Positions 34,087 to 45,330 of a stretch of 64,000 nucleotides of DNA are shown piece after piece. The position numbers and the translations under genes were made by a program. The DNA comes from Hortaea werneckii. Its lineage: Eukaryota; Ascomycota; Dothideomycetes; Mycosphaerellales; Teratosphaeriaceae. Each line of letters opens with the position of its first letter. Positions within the stretch are counted from its first letter, which is position 1. The notes beneath the pieces are model-generated. The model saw only the letters and a program-made list of their open reading frames with translations. It searched no databases and was not told where the DNA came from. The DNA is taken from NCBI GenBank assembly GCA_037044905.1, contig JBAOKB010000071.1, positions 124,001-188,000 of the forward strand, read 5' to 3'.

Positions 34087-36180
34087 TTAGCTAGGTTGGT
34101 ATTCCGCCTCCAGCTGATGGACCTTACCAAGACGTGCCGCTGGCAGCCACTGCTCCTCAGGCGTAAAGAAATAGGTCAGAAAGCCAAAGATTGTGATAGT
34201 CCCGAAGATGACTGGACTGTAGTTGAAGCTCTGGCCATTGACAGGGAACTCCAGTGGAGAGAACAGCACACACGCCAGGTACAGGTTCCAAACGAAGGCG
34301 ACAAAGGTCAAAGGACGAGACCATTTACCCAAGCTCCATGGCGAACGCTGGAACTTCCTAGGGGTCAAAAACGTACGCCCAAATGCAATAAGTGCATACG
34401 CTGTGATGGTCGGAACGCCAGCCGCAGAGACAAGGGAGGTGAAGGCCACCGGCGAGGGTAGAATAGTGCATAGCAGCAACGCAGCCACGGTATGCATGAC
34501 GATGATCGCGTTCGTCGGCTCCTTCTTCTCCGACACTTTCGAGATCCAGCCGGAGAATGGCAGAACACCGTCTCTAGCAACAGCCCAGATCAGACGCGAG
34601 CTGGCAACGCCAGCAATCGTCGTGTTGAAAATAAGACCTAGAATGCAGATGACGTTCATGAAGACGTGACCGCCACGTCCCATGGTCATCGCATAGATCT
34701 CGACAAACGGCTGCGGGGCATTGAGGCTGTAGAGGACGTCCAAGTTTGGCAGGCAAAAGAGGAACAGAATGACAAGCGGAAATCCGATCAACGCCGACGC
34801 GACGGCAGACCAGAAGATGCCGCGTGCCGCAACACGGCTTGCATCCTTCGTTTCCTCAGAGATGTGCCCAGATGCTTCGAAGCCGACCAAAATGCCCGCA
34901 GTGACGTAAAAGCTTAACATCCAGTTCCACACCGGAGGCGCGCCAGTCTCATTGTACGTCTGGTGAAGACATATCTGGCGTCGTGAAATCCGTATGTCTT
35001 TGAAACCGCGATTGGCAGCCAGATGATGTTCAGGAAGAAGTCAAGCAAGATGAGGTAGGTCGCAATGCGGAAGATCAGACGGTAAGTCTTCGGATCGAAG
35101 TAGTTCATGCCGATTCCAAGGAAAAGGATGCCTTCAGAAACAATCCATTGTACCGCGCGGAACTTGACATTGTTCGTATCCGTTGGAAAGTGACGCCGAA
35201 GACAGCGATTTCGGAGAGTAGAAAGTTTGCTGCGGCCTGACTGTTGCTGGCAATGAACGTGGTCCAGGCAGTCGTACTCCACCATGCCACGATAAAGCCG
35301 AACAATCGTCCAAAGCGACGGCCACCAGCTTCTGCTGCCCAGAAATAGATGCTACCAGCAGCCGGGAGACTGGAGCATATCTCCGCTAATACAGCCGCCG
35401 TAATGAAGACGAAAAAGCAGGTGATAACATAACTCGACCTAACCAAATTATCAGAGGAAGTCCATTTCGTTTCCGATCAAGTTCACCTACCAATAAGCAG
35501 CTGGTCCGCCAGCTCCGACACCAATCGTGAAGGTCGTTCGTATACCACCGACGGAATAGAGGGCAGCTGGATGGCGGTCAGTAATTCACTCTTGGCAGCC
35601 GGCGTTGTTGGCACACTGACCATAGCTTGCCGCAAAGCTCTCGAAGAACTTCCACTGGCGGTGTAGTGACTGTGAGATGGTCAATTACTGCACTATAGGT
35701 TAAGTAGGATATGCCCATGCTCTACTTGCCTGCTTGTAGCCAAGAGCACGCTTGGATCTGTCAGTATGCCAAGCCCATAGATAAATTGAAGGGGAGGAGC
35801 ATCGGTCAATAGTCATAGCATCTCCTTACGCGCATCTCAATGCCACAAGTTCATGCCGTCTAATCTCAATCCACAGCATCTCCGTACTCACTCCCAAGAC
35901 AAAGGCAATGGCCGTTGGGTTGGTAAGCAGGTAGATGGAGGGATACCGGCGTGCCATGACGAATGTTAGATTGGATGCGAGGTACTGAACTCACTGAGTG
36001 CGCTTCAGGAAATACTTAGGCCAGTGGCAGCGGTTGCCATCCAATGCTTTCAGCTCATCATGAGCTTACCAGGTATCGCTCGTCCGCATCCACGCTGCTG
36101 CCGGAATCTTCGGCGTCGAAATCGGATTGCAGTGGGTTGCTGGGTCTAATGTCGCCGGTGTCGGCCTTTGGTTGGTTCAT
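34087..36180 (-). CDS. Amino-acid/GABA permease (APC superfamily), with two apparent frameshifts
   Basis: Twelve-helix plasma-membrane transporter of the fungal GABA/choline permease group (Uga4/Hnm1-like). Exons: 36180-36070 (N-terminal tail ending DADERYL), a 21-nt microexon 35750-35730 (RALGYKQ), 35669-35621, 35566-35491 and 35438-34087. The intron after the microexon has a CAG|GCAAGT donor, a classic GC-AG intron. Family features are FESFAASY before helix 1, GAGGPAAYWSSY, SLPAAGSIYFWAAE, and GFEASGHISEETKDASRVA between helices 6 and 7. Two one-base deficits break the frame: near 35190 (FGVTF then PTDTNNVKF) and near 34970 (ARYVFT then TYNETGAPP). Restoring both gives 536 aa. Substrate choice (GABA, choline or another amine) is not decidable from sequence alone. 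Confidence 0.88.
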
Positions 36181-37636
36181 GGTTGCGCGCTTGAACGTCG
36201 CCATGGCCGCTGGGCGAATCCTGTGAGTAGTAGGATGGTCTAGAACGGTGGCACCGGTTGGTGTCTCTGACTTCGCTTGTCACAGCTTGTGGTTGAGATG
36301 GTTGTAGCTGGCGTGAAGAAACTTGATACCGGCCCGGATGCGCCACGGCTCGCTAAGGCAGCTAAGGCAGAGAAAAGCGGGGCAGGTGTGTGCACTGTGG
36401 CTCGTGCATTGCATCAGCAGAATTCTTGTCAGCCAGCTTCCCTCTTTGCCTACTGAACAGCGAGGTCCCTGTTGTGTGAGGCGTGGTCCCGTGGGTTGAT
36501 CACTACGCTGGGACTGAGGGCGCTCTGCCGTGTGGTCGATCGCGAATGTAGCCACCTCCGATGCGATTCCGATGCCATCAGATGACATACTGTATCTCGG
36601 GTAGAATAATAGCCCGCAGACTGTACATGGTATGCTCAACACTACAACCACTAGGAGGTACTACCATTTACAGCACATAGCAACCGCTGTCAACCATACC
36701 GTTTCTCTCCGATCCCTACAACAGAGGGACGGAGTGAGGCTCTTTCGGGATGGCATCGCGCCACCGCGCTGGGGCTGTAAGCGGTGAGAAGCCGGCGTGC
36801 TGCAGCTCTAACGAACATACAGCAACGTGCCCCGCCAATGCTAGGCGATCATAATTCGACCTCAGCAGTGTTCCAGACTCGACCGTGCTATGCTATGCTA
36901 CTGCGTTTCCTGCTACATACCAATCCTGGACCCTTGAGAAGCAGCGCATTATTTGGGTTCCGAAGACTCCTCAGGATGATGCCGATGATTTCTATTATCA
37001 AGCTTCGTCTAGCGGTCTGTCTCGGTCTAGCAAAGTTGGGCCTGTGTTCAGAGCACATTGCCTTGGGCTGGTAAGCACATCTCATCATCATCATGCCCTT
37101 GGTCGAGTGGGGGGCCGGCAATGGGGCCTTCTCCACGGAGCCATTCGAGACGGCACAGTTTCCCGTGCGCTTCATTGACTTTGAGTTCAATCCATCTCCT
37201 GGAGCGAGCGGGTATTGCCGGTAGTTCACCTCGATCACCATCTCCAAAGCATGAAGACGTCACGGGAAGCCACAATGCTTCGGGCTCCATCCTACCAACC
37301 CGACTAGCCTCTTGATACGCAGCTACGATTGCTCAGATAGTGCCAAGCGAGGAGTTCGTCTGCTTTTATGGTTCTCCGGGCACACTTTATTCTCCGTCGG
37401 TTGCCATTCCTTGATCCGTGTTTGGAAACTGATGATGGTATCCCCGCATGATGCCAAATCACATTGAATACAGAGTTTAGGCCTGGTCGTCTCGGTGGTG
37501 TACCTGCATTGGCTCGCGTCGCTACAATTTCCTTTCTACCGGAGAAGAGCATATATATTGATGGTGGCGCATCCCGCAGTCCTTTAATCCTTGTCATCAC
37601 TACCGCCTTCCGATACATCAGACATCAAGCCCGACT
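36181..37636. other. Divergent promoter region, permease and secreted hydrolase
   Basis: About 1.5 kb between divergent start codons, no gene recognised. A TATA-like ATATATATT at 37551-37559 lies about 80 bp upstream of the hydrolase ATG. Confidence 0.5.
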
Positions 37637-38978
37637 ATGACCAAGCTTTCTGCAGCAGCCATCGCGGCCTTCGCTGGCATTGCGTCGGCCAGACAATGTC
37701 AGAACCTGACCATTCCCGTCGAGCTCTCTGCTCGCAACGGCAACTTCCCAGGCCAGGAGGTCACCGAAACTGACATTGAAGTAACCAACTTCATCCTAAA
37801 CCTGTCGCAGCAAGGCAACAACTACACCGAGCAGGTCCTGGATGGTTACAACACCATCTCCGGCAGCTATGACATTGCCGCAACCTACTGCCAGCCTGAC
37901 AACGGTCCGGCAAACGTCCTCCAGGTCCTGACCCACGGTATCGGGTTTGACCGTTCTTACTGGGACGTTCCTTCAACTACCCTAACTACTCCGTGAGTCT
38001 TCTGTTGCTCTACTTAACAGGATACTTGTTCTAATCTCTCATACAGTATGTCGCCGACGCTGTGGACAAGCAGGGCTACTCGACCTTCGCCTGGGATCGC
38101 CTGGGCATTGGCATGTCCAGCCACGGTGACCCTATCAAGGAAATCCAGGCCTACCTCGAGGTTGACGCCCTTCGCGCTCTCACCGAGAAGCTCCGCGACG
38201 GCTCCATCTCCGGCATCGACAACAAGTTCAACACGGTTGTGCACGTTGGTCACTCTTTCGGTTCGGAGCACTCCTACCTCCTGACCGCCAAGTACCCCGA
38301 CCTCTCCGACGGCATCGTCCTGACTGGCTTCTCGCGCAATGGCTCGTTCCTGCCCTTCTTCGAGCTCGGTGGTAACTTCGTCGACGTCCGTCCGCCGGCA
38401 TCGACGCCTACTCTCACGGCTACCTCGCCGCGGGCGATGAGAGCGCCGTCCAGACCAACTTCTTCTCCCCGGGCTCCTTCCCACCGGAGTTCCTAACCTT
38501 CGCCACCAACAACGGCCAGCCCGTCACACTGGGCGAGCTCCTCACCATCGCCGGCGAGATTGCCGTGCCCAACACCTTCTGCGGCCCCGTCCTCGTCATC
38601 ACCGGTGAGCGTGACGTCCCCTACTGCGGTGGCGACTGCCTCGCGGCCGCTGGAACAGGCTACGACAACATCCCGGCCAAGGTCCAGGAAGGCTTCCCCA
38701 ACACCGAGATCACGGTTGACATTGTTGCCGGTGCCGGTCACGGCCTGAACTTCGAGTACTCGCACCCGGAGACGTACTCGTCCATCTTCAGCTTCCTGAG
38801 CGACAACGGCCTCGCGGCCGACTCGGAGGGCATCAGCAAGAACTGCCAGCCGGGCTCTGCCGACCAGAACGAGGACGGCAAGGGCCACGGCCAGGGCTGG
38901 GGTCACGGCTGGGGTGGCTGGCCAGGCCACCACGGCGGTAAGGGCGGTCCGTGGTCCTCCAAGGGTTTCCAGGCCTAA
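37637..38978 (+). CDS. Secreted alpha/beta-hydrolase (lipase/esterase-like), with two apparent frameshifts
   Basis: Predicted secreted serine hydrolase; relatives are fungal extracellular lipase or esterase-like proteins of unproven substrate. A signal peptide (MTKLSAAAIAAFAGIASA) begins the protein. Exons 37637-37992 and 38047-38978. The nucleophile elbow is VGHSFGS, the acid is likely the Asp in GERDVPYCGGDC, and the His is in AGAGHGLNFEYSH. An oxyanion-type loop lies at HGIGFDRSYWDV. Two one-base deficits break the frame: near 37976 (WDVP then FNYPNYS, a CCTTC context) and near 38396 (NFVDVRP then AGIDAYSHGYLAAGDE). Restoring both gives 429 aa. The last 35 residues form an unusual Gly/His/Trp-rich tail. 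G+C content and codon bias toward C/G endings are high, suggesting strong expression. Confidence 0.88.
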
Positions 38979-39452
38979 AAATAGACCTTAAGATCTCCGA
39001 CGCCCCGGTTGTAACGGTGATTGACAACGTGGTCCTATATTGGGGGTGGCATATATCCTTGCACACACAGACGAAACGGGACACCCCTGTACGAAGAATA
39101 TATAATGTCTCACGTGCTCTTATATCTTAATGGAAAAGATTAAGAGCCTCAATTAATGATGATCCCTGCTTGGATCATAAGTGCCAAAATTCACTCTTGG
39201 ATATCAAAACTCATGACTCGCTACATACAATTCTCCTCCGATGGGGGTATCTAACGTATGGAAGAAAAAAAAAATTTTTTTTTGACTTGGCCCTCTCCAT
39301 TTAGTATTCGTTATCGTATCGCAGTATTCGCATTATGCGCCGCCACAAATGTCCATCCTCTCATCTTGACGCCGTGGTAACGGCATACGGCTATATGCAA
39401 CTCTCCTCGCCTCATGAAATCCCCGCGCTGGGATGAGTAGTCGTGATGCCCA
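38979..39452. other. Intergenic, convergent 3' flanks
   Basis: Shared 3' flank of the hydrolase and the next gene. It contains A10T9 at 39265-39283, a self-complementary run that could serve as 3'-end signal on both strands. Confidence 0.5.
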
Positions 39453-42448
39453 TCACAGCTTAAGCTCCCTTTCATACTCAACACCTTGCCGCGTGATCCA
39501 CTCGCCAAGCATACTATACCCGGCTCGCGCAGCGTGCAGCGGCGATGTCGACACGGTAATAGGCAACTTATAATCGCCCGTGAAGTCCGCCGGACCTGAG
39601 AGCTTCTCGGTCGCGGGTGTCCCACCCTTTTTCCGGCCTTTCCATGTCCGCGGGAAAGACGCCTGAAGCAGATCGATATCCAACTTCTCCTCCGCCTCGC
39701 CTGCGTACTTGGCTAGAGCCGCATACGTGTCCGCCGTGTGCGTGCTATCTCTCGCCTGGCGCTCGGCGGGGGTGAAGAAATGGACGGTGATGTCGAGGAT
39801 GCGGGCGTTAAAGACGACGCCGAGATGGCAGACGAGGCCCTGCAGGATGGGGAAGGGCTCGGTGATGCGCTTGACGAAGTTGAAGAAGCCCTGCAGGCTG
39901 CGCCAGGTCTTGTTGGAAGGGTTTTGGCGGGGTTCGGCGGCGAGCGCTGCTTCGTCGGCGGCGGAGAAGGCGAGGAAGTAGCAGAGGAGTGACTCCATGG
40001 CTTTGATCGCGGCCAGCTTTTGGTCATTCGATGGCGCGGCGCCTTTTTTGATCGGCATTTGTGGTGAGTCGAGATGTGCGGTAGCAGCGTGCTTCAGTTT
40101 GCGTCCTAAAGTCTCTAGCCGCTTCTGCTCTGCCTCCCATAGTTGCTGCTTTGGCGTCTTACTGCTTGGCTGGCTTGAGGGCGCTTTCGCAACACCGTTC
40201 GGCTGGAGTTTTGATTGATGGTCGGAGTATTTGACTTGGCTGAAGGAGTGTTTACGTTTTGGTCCGTGGACTGCTCACGCTGCATCGCGGAAGACAAATG
40301 ATCTTTACGAGGTTTAGATTGTTGCTGCTGGGGCTTTGAACCTTGGTTTGGCGGGCCTGAGGATGGTGTGTCAGGCGTGTTCGGCTCTTCCTTGTTCGTT
40401 TCGGTGGTGTCGAGAACCTTCTTTCGCTTCGCAGTAGGTGCCTTGATGTCTTCTTCGGGTGCTTCTGCTTTACGCTTGGCAGCTGGCTCTCCTGATTTCG
40501 CACCGCTGGTGTCTGCCTTTTTCGTTTTATCTGTCGCTCGCGGGCTCTTGTCCGGTCCTGCCGCTTGCCCCTCGCCGGTGATATTGTTCGTATTCCTCAT
40601 TGTTTGCTTCTGGTTAGGACCAGGTTGTGGTCTCTCGGAATGTTCATCAGTAGTTGGTGATCGATTTCTCTTCTGAACGGCGTCCGGCTTTTCACTCGTC
40701 TTTGCCGCACCAGTGGCTGACGTTGACTTGTCGGTTTCGGCTTTTGGAGTAGGCTGACCTTCGGCCTTCTTTTTCGCCACACTATTGTTTGCTGGACCGA
40801 CTTTCTGCGCCACGCCCTTTGTTACCGGACCAACCTTCTGCGCTACACCCTTTGCACCTGTATCACGCTTTGATCCTGCTGACTTCTCCACCTTCTCATC
40901 GTCCACCGGCGGAGAAGTTGCATTTGGCGGCGCCGGGCTCGTTCTGGCTCTCGGTTGTGGCCTCATACTCAGTATGCGTCTAATGGCATCTCTCTGCGAC
41001 TTCTTGTACCTCAACTTGACGACCAGTGATTCCGGTGCCGTCCTTTGCGCCCTCAGAAACTTTCCAACTTCTTTTTCTTCATCTTTAGCTAGTTCCAGGC
41101 TCCGCTGAGGAGCGGCAGACCTCTGCGACTGCTTTTCTGCGTTCTCAGCACTTTGTCGCACCGATGGAGAGCTGGAACTTGCGCGAAATCCATTGCGTGG
41201 AACTGGTGACTTCTGTTTGGTCACATCATCTGCGTTGAGAGCCGGCACGAGCTTGGTGCTTTTGCCGGCTGAATGGGGGCGGAGCCATCAGACGCTGAGG
41301 GTTTGGGTTGCCCGCGGGCTTTTAGACTCGCTTCGATATTGTCCGGGAAGGAGGGCGAAAGCCTCGAAGGCATGGAAGGAACTTGAAGAGGGGACAGTCG
41401 TGGTGGTAGCCCAGCATCCTCCGAAGTAGCCGGCGGTGTTGCGGGCCTTGGTGGCGGCGATGGCCGCTTAACTTTCGACGTCTGCTCTCCTTGCTCTGAA
41501 CGCTCGCCTCTCTCTTTGTGACGGTGTTGGAGGTGAAGTACGAAACTTCTTTGCAGCCGGCTCTTCTCCCTTCCCAGTCGCTACATCCTTGTGCTTCTGC
41601 TCATGTGCCACTTCATCCACCTCGCGCTTTCGCTTGAGCTCAATCCTCCTCTTCCCGTTTCTTCGACTGCGTTGAAGGGATTTCTGGCTCATCTGTAACC
41701 GCAGCAAGCACCTCACTGGTCTCCGCCTTGACTCGCTCTACCGGCCCTTTCACTGCTGGTTGTTTCGCTGTCGCGTCACTAGCCTTAGCCGGAGTCCCCT
41801 CTTGCGCAGGGGTGTTGTTACCGGTCTTGGCCTTCTTGTATGCGTCTAGGCTGATCTTCTTCTTCGGTGCTGCGTTTGGTGTGTTCGCGCCTGTCCCAGG
41901 CCTTGTCTTGGCACCAGCGTTCCTCTCCTCCCGCGGCAAGCTGTTGTGCAACACATACATATCCTTCCCTTGTTCGTGATAGAAGAATGTCTGGTACTGA
42001 ACCATCTCGCCCTCCTTCCATTCAAACGGGGCTTGATGCAGCCACTGGACCGCCTGAAACTGATAGGAGTGGTGGTACCTTGGCTCCACATCTTGCGGGA
42101 TCGTAAGGATATAGGGATTCGGGGGCAAGACGGCGCGCATGCGATCCAATGCGCTATTCAGAGCGTCGCACTCGGCTTTGTCTTCGGCGGTGATCGTGGT
42201 GGGGACGGGGTGTCTTTGCCATTCTCGGTGGTCGCCGGCATTGCGACTGCACTCAGCGTACGCGCCGGCTAGGCGATGTCGAGCAGGCAGCGTCTCAGCA
42301 TCGGGGGAGGTCGCTCCGGCTGTGCTACAAAGAAGTGAAGTGCGACAAAGCAATGGGCGGAGATTTGACGTCTGTCTCGGTGCTCGTTGCGCGCGAGGAT
42401 ACGAAGGCTTTCGAATAGAAGTTCCAGTCCTTTATGCGCTATTAGCAT
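39453..42448 (-). CDS. Unrecognised large basic, low-complexity (nuclear-type) protein with several frameshifts
   Basis: I do not recognise this protein. It appears as one minus-strand gene of about 1000 codons split into four frames. The N-terminal part (start ATG at 42448, MLIAHKGLELLFESLRILAR) holds a folded segment with PNPYILTIPQDVEPRYHHSY and FEWKEGEMVQYQTFFYHEQG. A long disordered middle (42000-40200) is rich in Lys, Pro, Ser and Thr, with several basic clusters (KRKREVDE, AAKRKK) that look like nuclear localisation signals and a tandem KGVAQKVGP repeat. The C-terminal 230 residues are well ordered (LWEAEQKRLETLGRKL, SLLCYFLAFSAADEAAL, FFNFVKRITEPFPILQGLVCHLGVVFNARI). Frame slips are inferred near 42300, 41645, 41515, 41255 and 40257, mostly at C5, A4 or A5 runs. 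A chromatin or transcription role is a guess. Confidence 0.6.
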
Positions 42449-44111
42449 GGGCGCATGGCCGACAATAGCATGGGAAGATCCAGTTGTAAGGCATTGTGCT
42501 ATTGTTGGGGCTAGTGTTAGGCTATTGTCGTCCACTTCACTTCGTCTTCGCTTACCTGGGCGGACGTAGGTACTTGTCTCAGTACCAGACTACCTTGCAC
42601 TTTACCTCCTACTACTGTCGCGTACAGCAAGCCACCGCCGAGGAGACGAGCTTTTCATGCGACCTCTGGCGATCATTGGTTGTCCAAAGCCCAGGACGAC
42701 TGTTGAGTGTTGACTACTAAATATGGGGTATTTCACTATTGAATGTCATGAATGAGCGAACGGCTTGGATGCATGCAGTAGTAGTACATACTGTAGGATA
42801 GTACGAGGATGCGGCAGGCGAACGGGCGGGCGGGCTTGTGCCTGGAGGCGGGAACGGGCTGCGCGGGTGCAGCTCGCTTCCGTCATCGCGGATACATAGT
42901 ATGGTGAGTGATCAGCCTTGTCGCTTAGTCATCCGGTCGCTGTCAAGCGCATACTATGTACTACATAGTACATAGTAGTATGTACACACATTACATAGTA
43001 CATCACGGCACGTACTACTGTATATCAAACTTCGAAGGTACCTTATGCAACCGGTTCGGTGTATGTTTGACGTACTACAGTAAATACTGTGTAAGGGTAG
43101 CATGTACACACAGGCTACCAGAGGCCGCGATTTCGCCATGCCCACATTGACGAGGTCCATCTGGAGTGGTATCGGGAAATGGTGGACCCCAGCTATCAGT
43201 CGCCGGCCAGCATTCATCTTCCGGGAGTCAAGCCATTCACATTCCCCTTTACCGAATCGTTGGCAAGACTTGTCGCCACTGACTCGTTCAAACCTTGTTG
43301 CGTTGTTGGATGCAATGACACCTTCCAAGCACGAAGCGAGCCATAAATCGGCGCAAAGAAGATGCATCTCTGCTGCAACATAGTCGACTCCTGGCTTGCT
43401 CTAGAGAAGGCTTCGACCTTGAAATAGCCCCTTGCCTCTGCTCGCCCGCAGATAGAGCCTTGTTACCCAAAGCACAGTCCCTCAGTAGACGAATACGTCC
43501 CGACGAATCACCAAGTCAACTGCACCTTCCAGCCTCAAGACTATGAGTACCAGTAGGCTTTGAAAGGTAATCAATGTGATGGGGCCTTGTTTGAGCTTGT
43601 CATCTGTTGCTTAAATTACCCACCTGTTGCAAAGTCTCGCGAATACGCAAATTTCGTATCTACAGCAAGGGGTAGGTAGGGTTGGTTTTGCTGCCCTCTT
43701 CTGCCGAGCTTGCTCCGTTCGGGTACACATTGGGGGCTTCTGGGGTTGCCCGAAATACGTAAAAGGGAATGGCCGTTGTGCTCTCTCTTGGATTGCAAAG
43801 GCACACGGCGGCAGTGTGAGTGGTTCGTTCGCAGACGATGCCAATGAGACGGATTGGTGTCGTTGGTGAGCACTGGCGTTGACTGTCATTCCCCCATTGG
43901 CTGCCTAGCGCGATCTATCCAACCTCTTGTGCTCTCTATTTCCCATATAACCACTGCGGTCATGACACTCCACGTCTTCCTCCTCCTACCACTGCAACAC
44001 TCGATTCCTTTACCTGGTCCTTCACACCGAATCGAGACTACCACGTCTGCACAAGCATCGCATCAACAGTCGTACGCTGGCAAAGACATCTATGTCTTGC
44101 TCGTGGCTGGA
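42449..44111. other. Intergenic, divergent promoter region
   Basis: About 1.7 kb with no supportable gene. It contains a cluster of TACATAGTA/TACTATGTA words at 42890-43010, including ACTACATAGTA at 42960-42970. Confidence 0.45.
42950..43006. repeat. Cluster of short palindromic TACATAGTA / TACTATGTA words
   Basis: The words TACTATGTA, TACATAGTA (three copies) and CATAGTAGTATGTAC are packed into about 57 bp. Several are near-palindromic so the stretch can fold on itself. The same core occurs at 19831 and 20004 in another intergenic region. Confidence 0.5.
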
Positions 44112-45082
44112 ATGACGAGGAGAGACACCATTCGATTTTTACCTTTATAACCCCTCCAAGATTGGAGGCTTGGTGTTCCTGATCCTCTTCGGCAACACAT
44201 CTGTCACGCACGTCATCCAAGTGTTCTGGCACCGCTCATGGTTCTTTATCGTCTTCTTCCGAGGATGTGTAGGTGAGTTGTTGGAAAATATAAAGAACCA
44301 AAAGAAAACCCAAAAGAGCCCCGACCACCGCCCCTTGGAAACCAAAGACATACTAATGGGGACAAACTACGCACACAGCGGAAACAGGCGGCTACTACGC
44401 CCGGCAATGGGCCCACAACTCCATCCGGCTCTCAGACCCCTACCTCATGCAACTCTTCCTCCTCATCGGCGCCGTGCCCCTAATCTCCGCCGCAGTCTAC
44501 ATGACCCTACCACGCTTCGTCCGGACCCTAAACACCGAAGAACACATCCCGCTCCGCACCCTCATGGATGTCAAAAATCTACATCCTCATCGACATCGCC
44601 TGTCTGGCCTTGCAGATCATGGGGACTGTGACTCTCGCCTACGGCGAAGGGCGGAAGCAGCAGGAAAACGCAGTGTACTACATCGCCGGAGGCCTGATCA
44701 TCCAGCTCCTAGCCTTCTTGTTCTTCGTCTTTATGGCTGTGAGAGTAGAGAAGGGTCTGAAAGCGGAAGGAGTAGGGGTCTTGGTAACCTGCGGACTCGA
44801 GAGGAAGTGGAAAGAAGTACTTCTGGGCGCTGTATGGCGTCAGCGCGCTGATCATTCTCCTGAACGCGATCCGCGTTATTGAGTTCCTGCAGGGGACGGA
44901 CGGGACGATTGCGTCGAAGGAGGCCTATCTTTACGTCTTCGACGCGGTGCCTATGTTTCTCGTGGTCCTGATTTTTGGCAGTCCTGCATCCAGGCCGGAT
45001 GTTGAAAGCTGCCAATCGCTTGGGCGGGGAAGGGGATACAGCTGGAGACGGGAAGACGATCCCATTGACGCGCGAAGAATAG
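44112..45082 (+). CDS. RTA1-family seven-helix membrane protein, with four apparent frameshifts
   Basis: RTA1/RSB1-family membrane protein; family members export sphingoid bases or give 7-aminocholesterol resistance. Exons 44112-44272 and 44379-45082. Family marks: the N-terminal YLYNPSKIGGLVFLILFG motif, HRSWFFIVFF in helix 3, ETGGYYAR, YLMQLFLLIGAVPLISAAVY, the RVIEFLQGTDG loop, YVFDAVPM, and LHPGRML near the end. Only by removing four surplus bases is the protein continuous: in T5 near 44136, in A5 near 44577, in AAAGAAG near 44813, and in GG near 44978. Exon length then becomes 861 nt, 286 aa. The start ATG at 44112 is the natural choice; an in-frame ATG at 43962 would add 50 residues. 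Four slips in one small gene is the worst case in the window. Confidence 0.82.
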
Positions 45083-45330
45083 ATGATTCAGACCCGGAAC
45101 ACGGAGCCCTGTCGGCGCGAAAAAGGTATCATTAATAAAAAAAAAATAATCTCAGGACCTAGCGCAACGCTCAAAAGTCGAAATCCCATGTGTTCAAACG
45201 ATTGCTCCCTCAAAACCTCAAAAAGGAAGAAATCCCTCAAGCCTTGAACGCCGACGCTTTAGAAAGACCGAATATTCCCTTGATTTCTTTTCCCCCCCAC
45301 CCTTCTTATCTATCGTTCATAAAGCGGTCC

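Noticed and set aside
42950..43010. Origin or telomere-like repeat at the TACATAGTA cluster
   Set aside because: The units are irregular and palindromic, not tandem TTAGGG-like repeats, and the region is internal.
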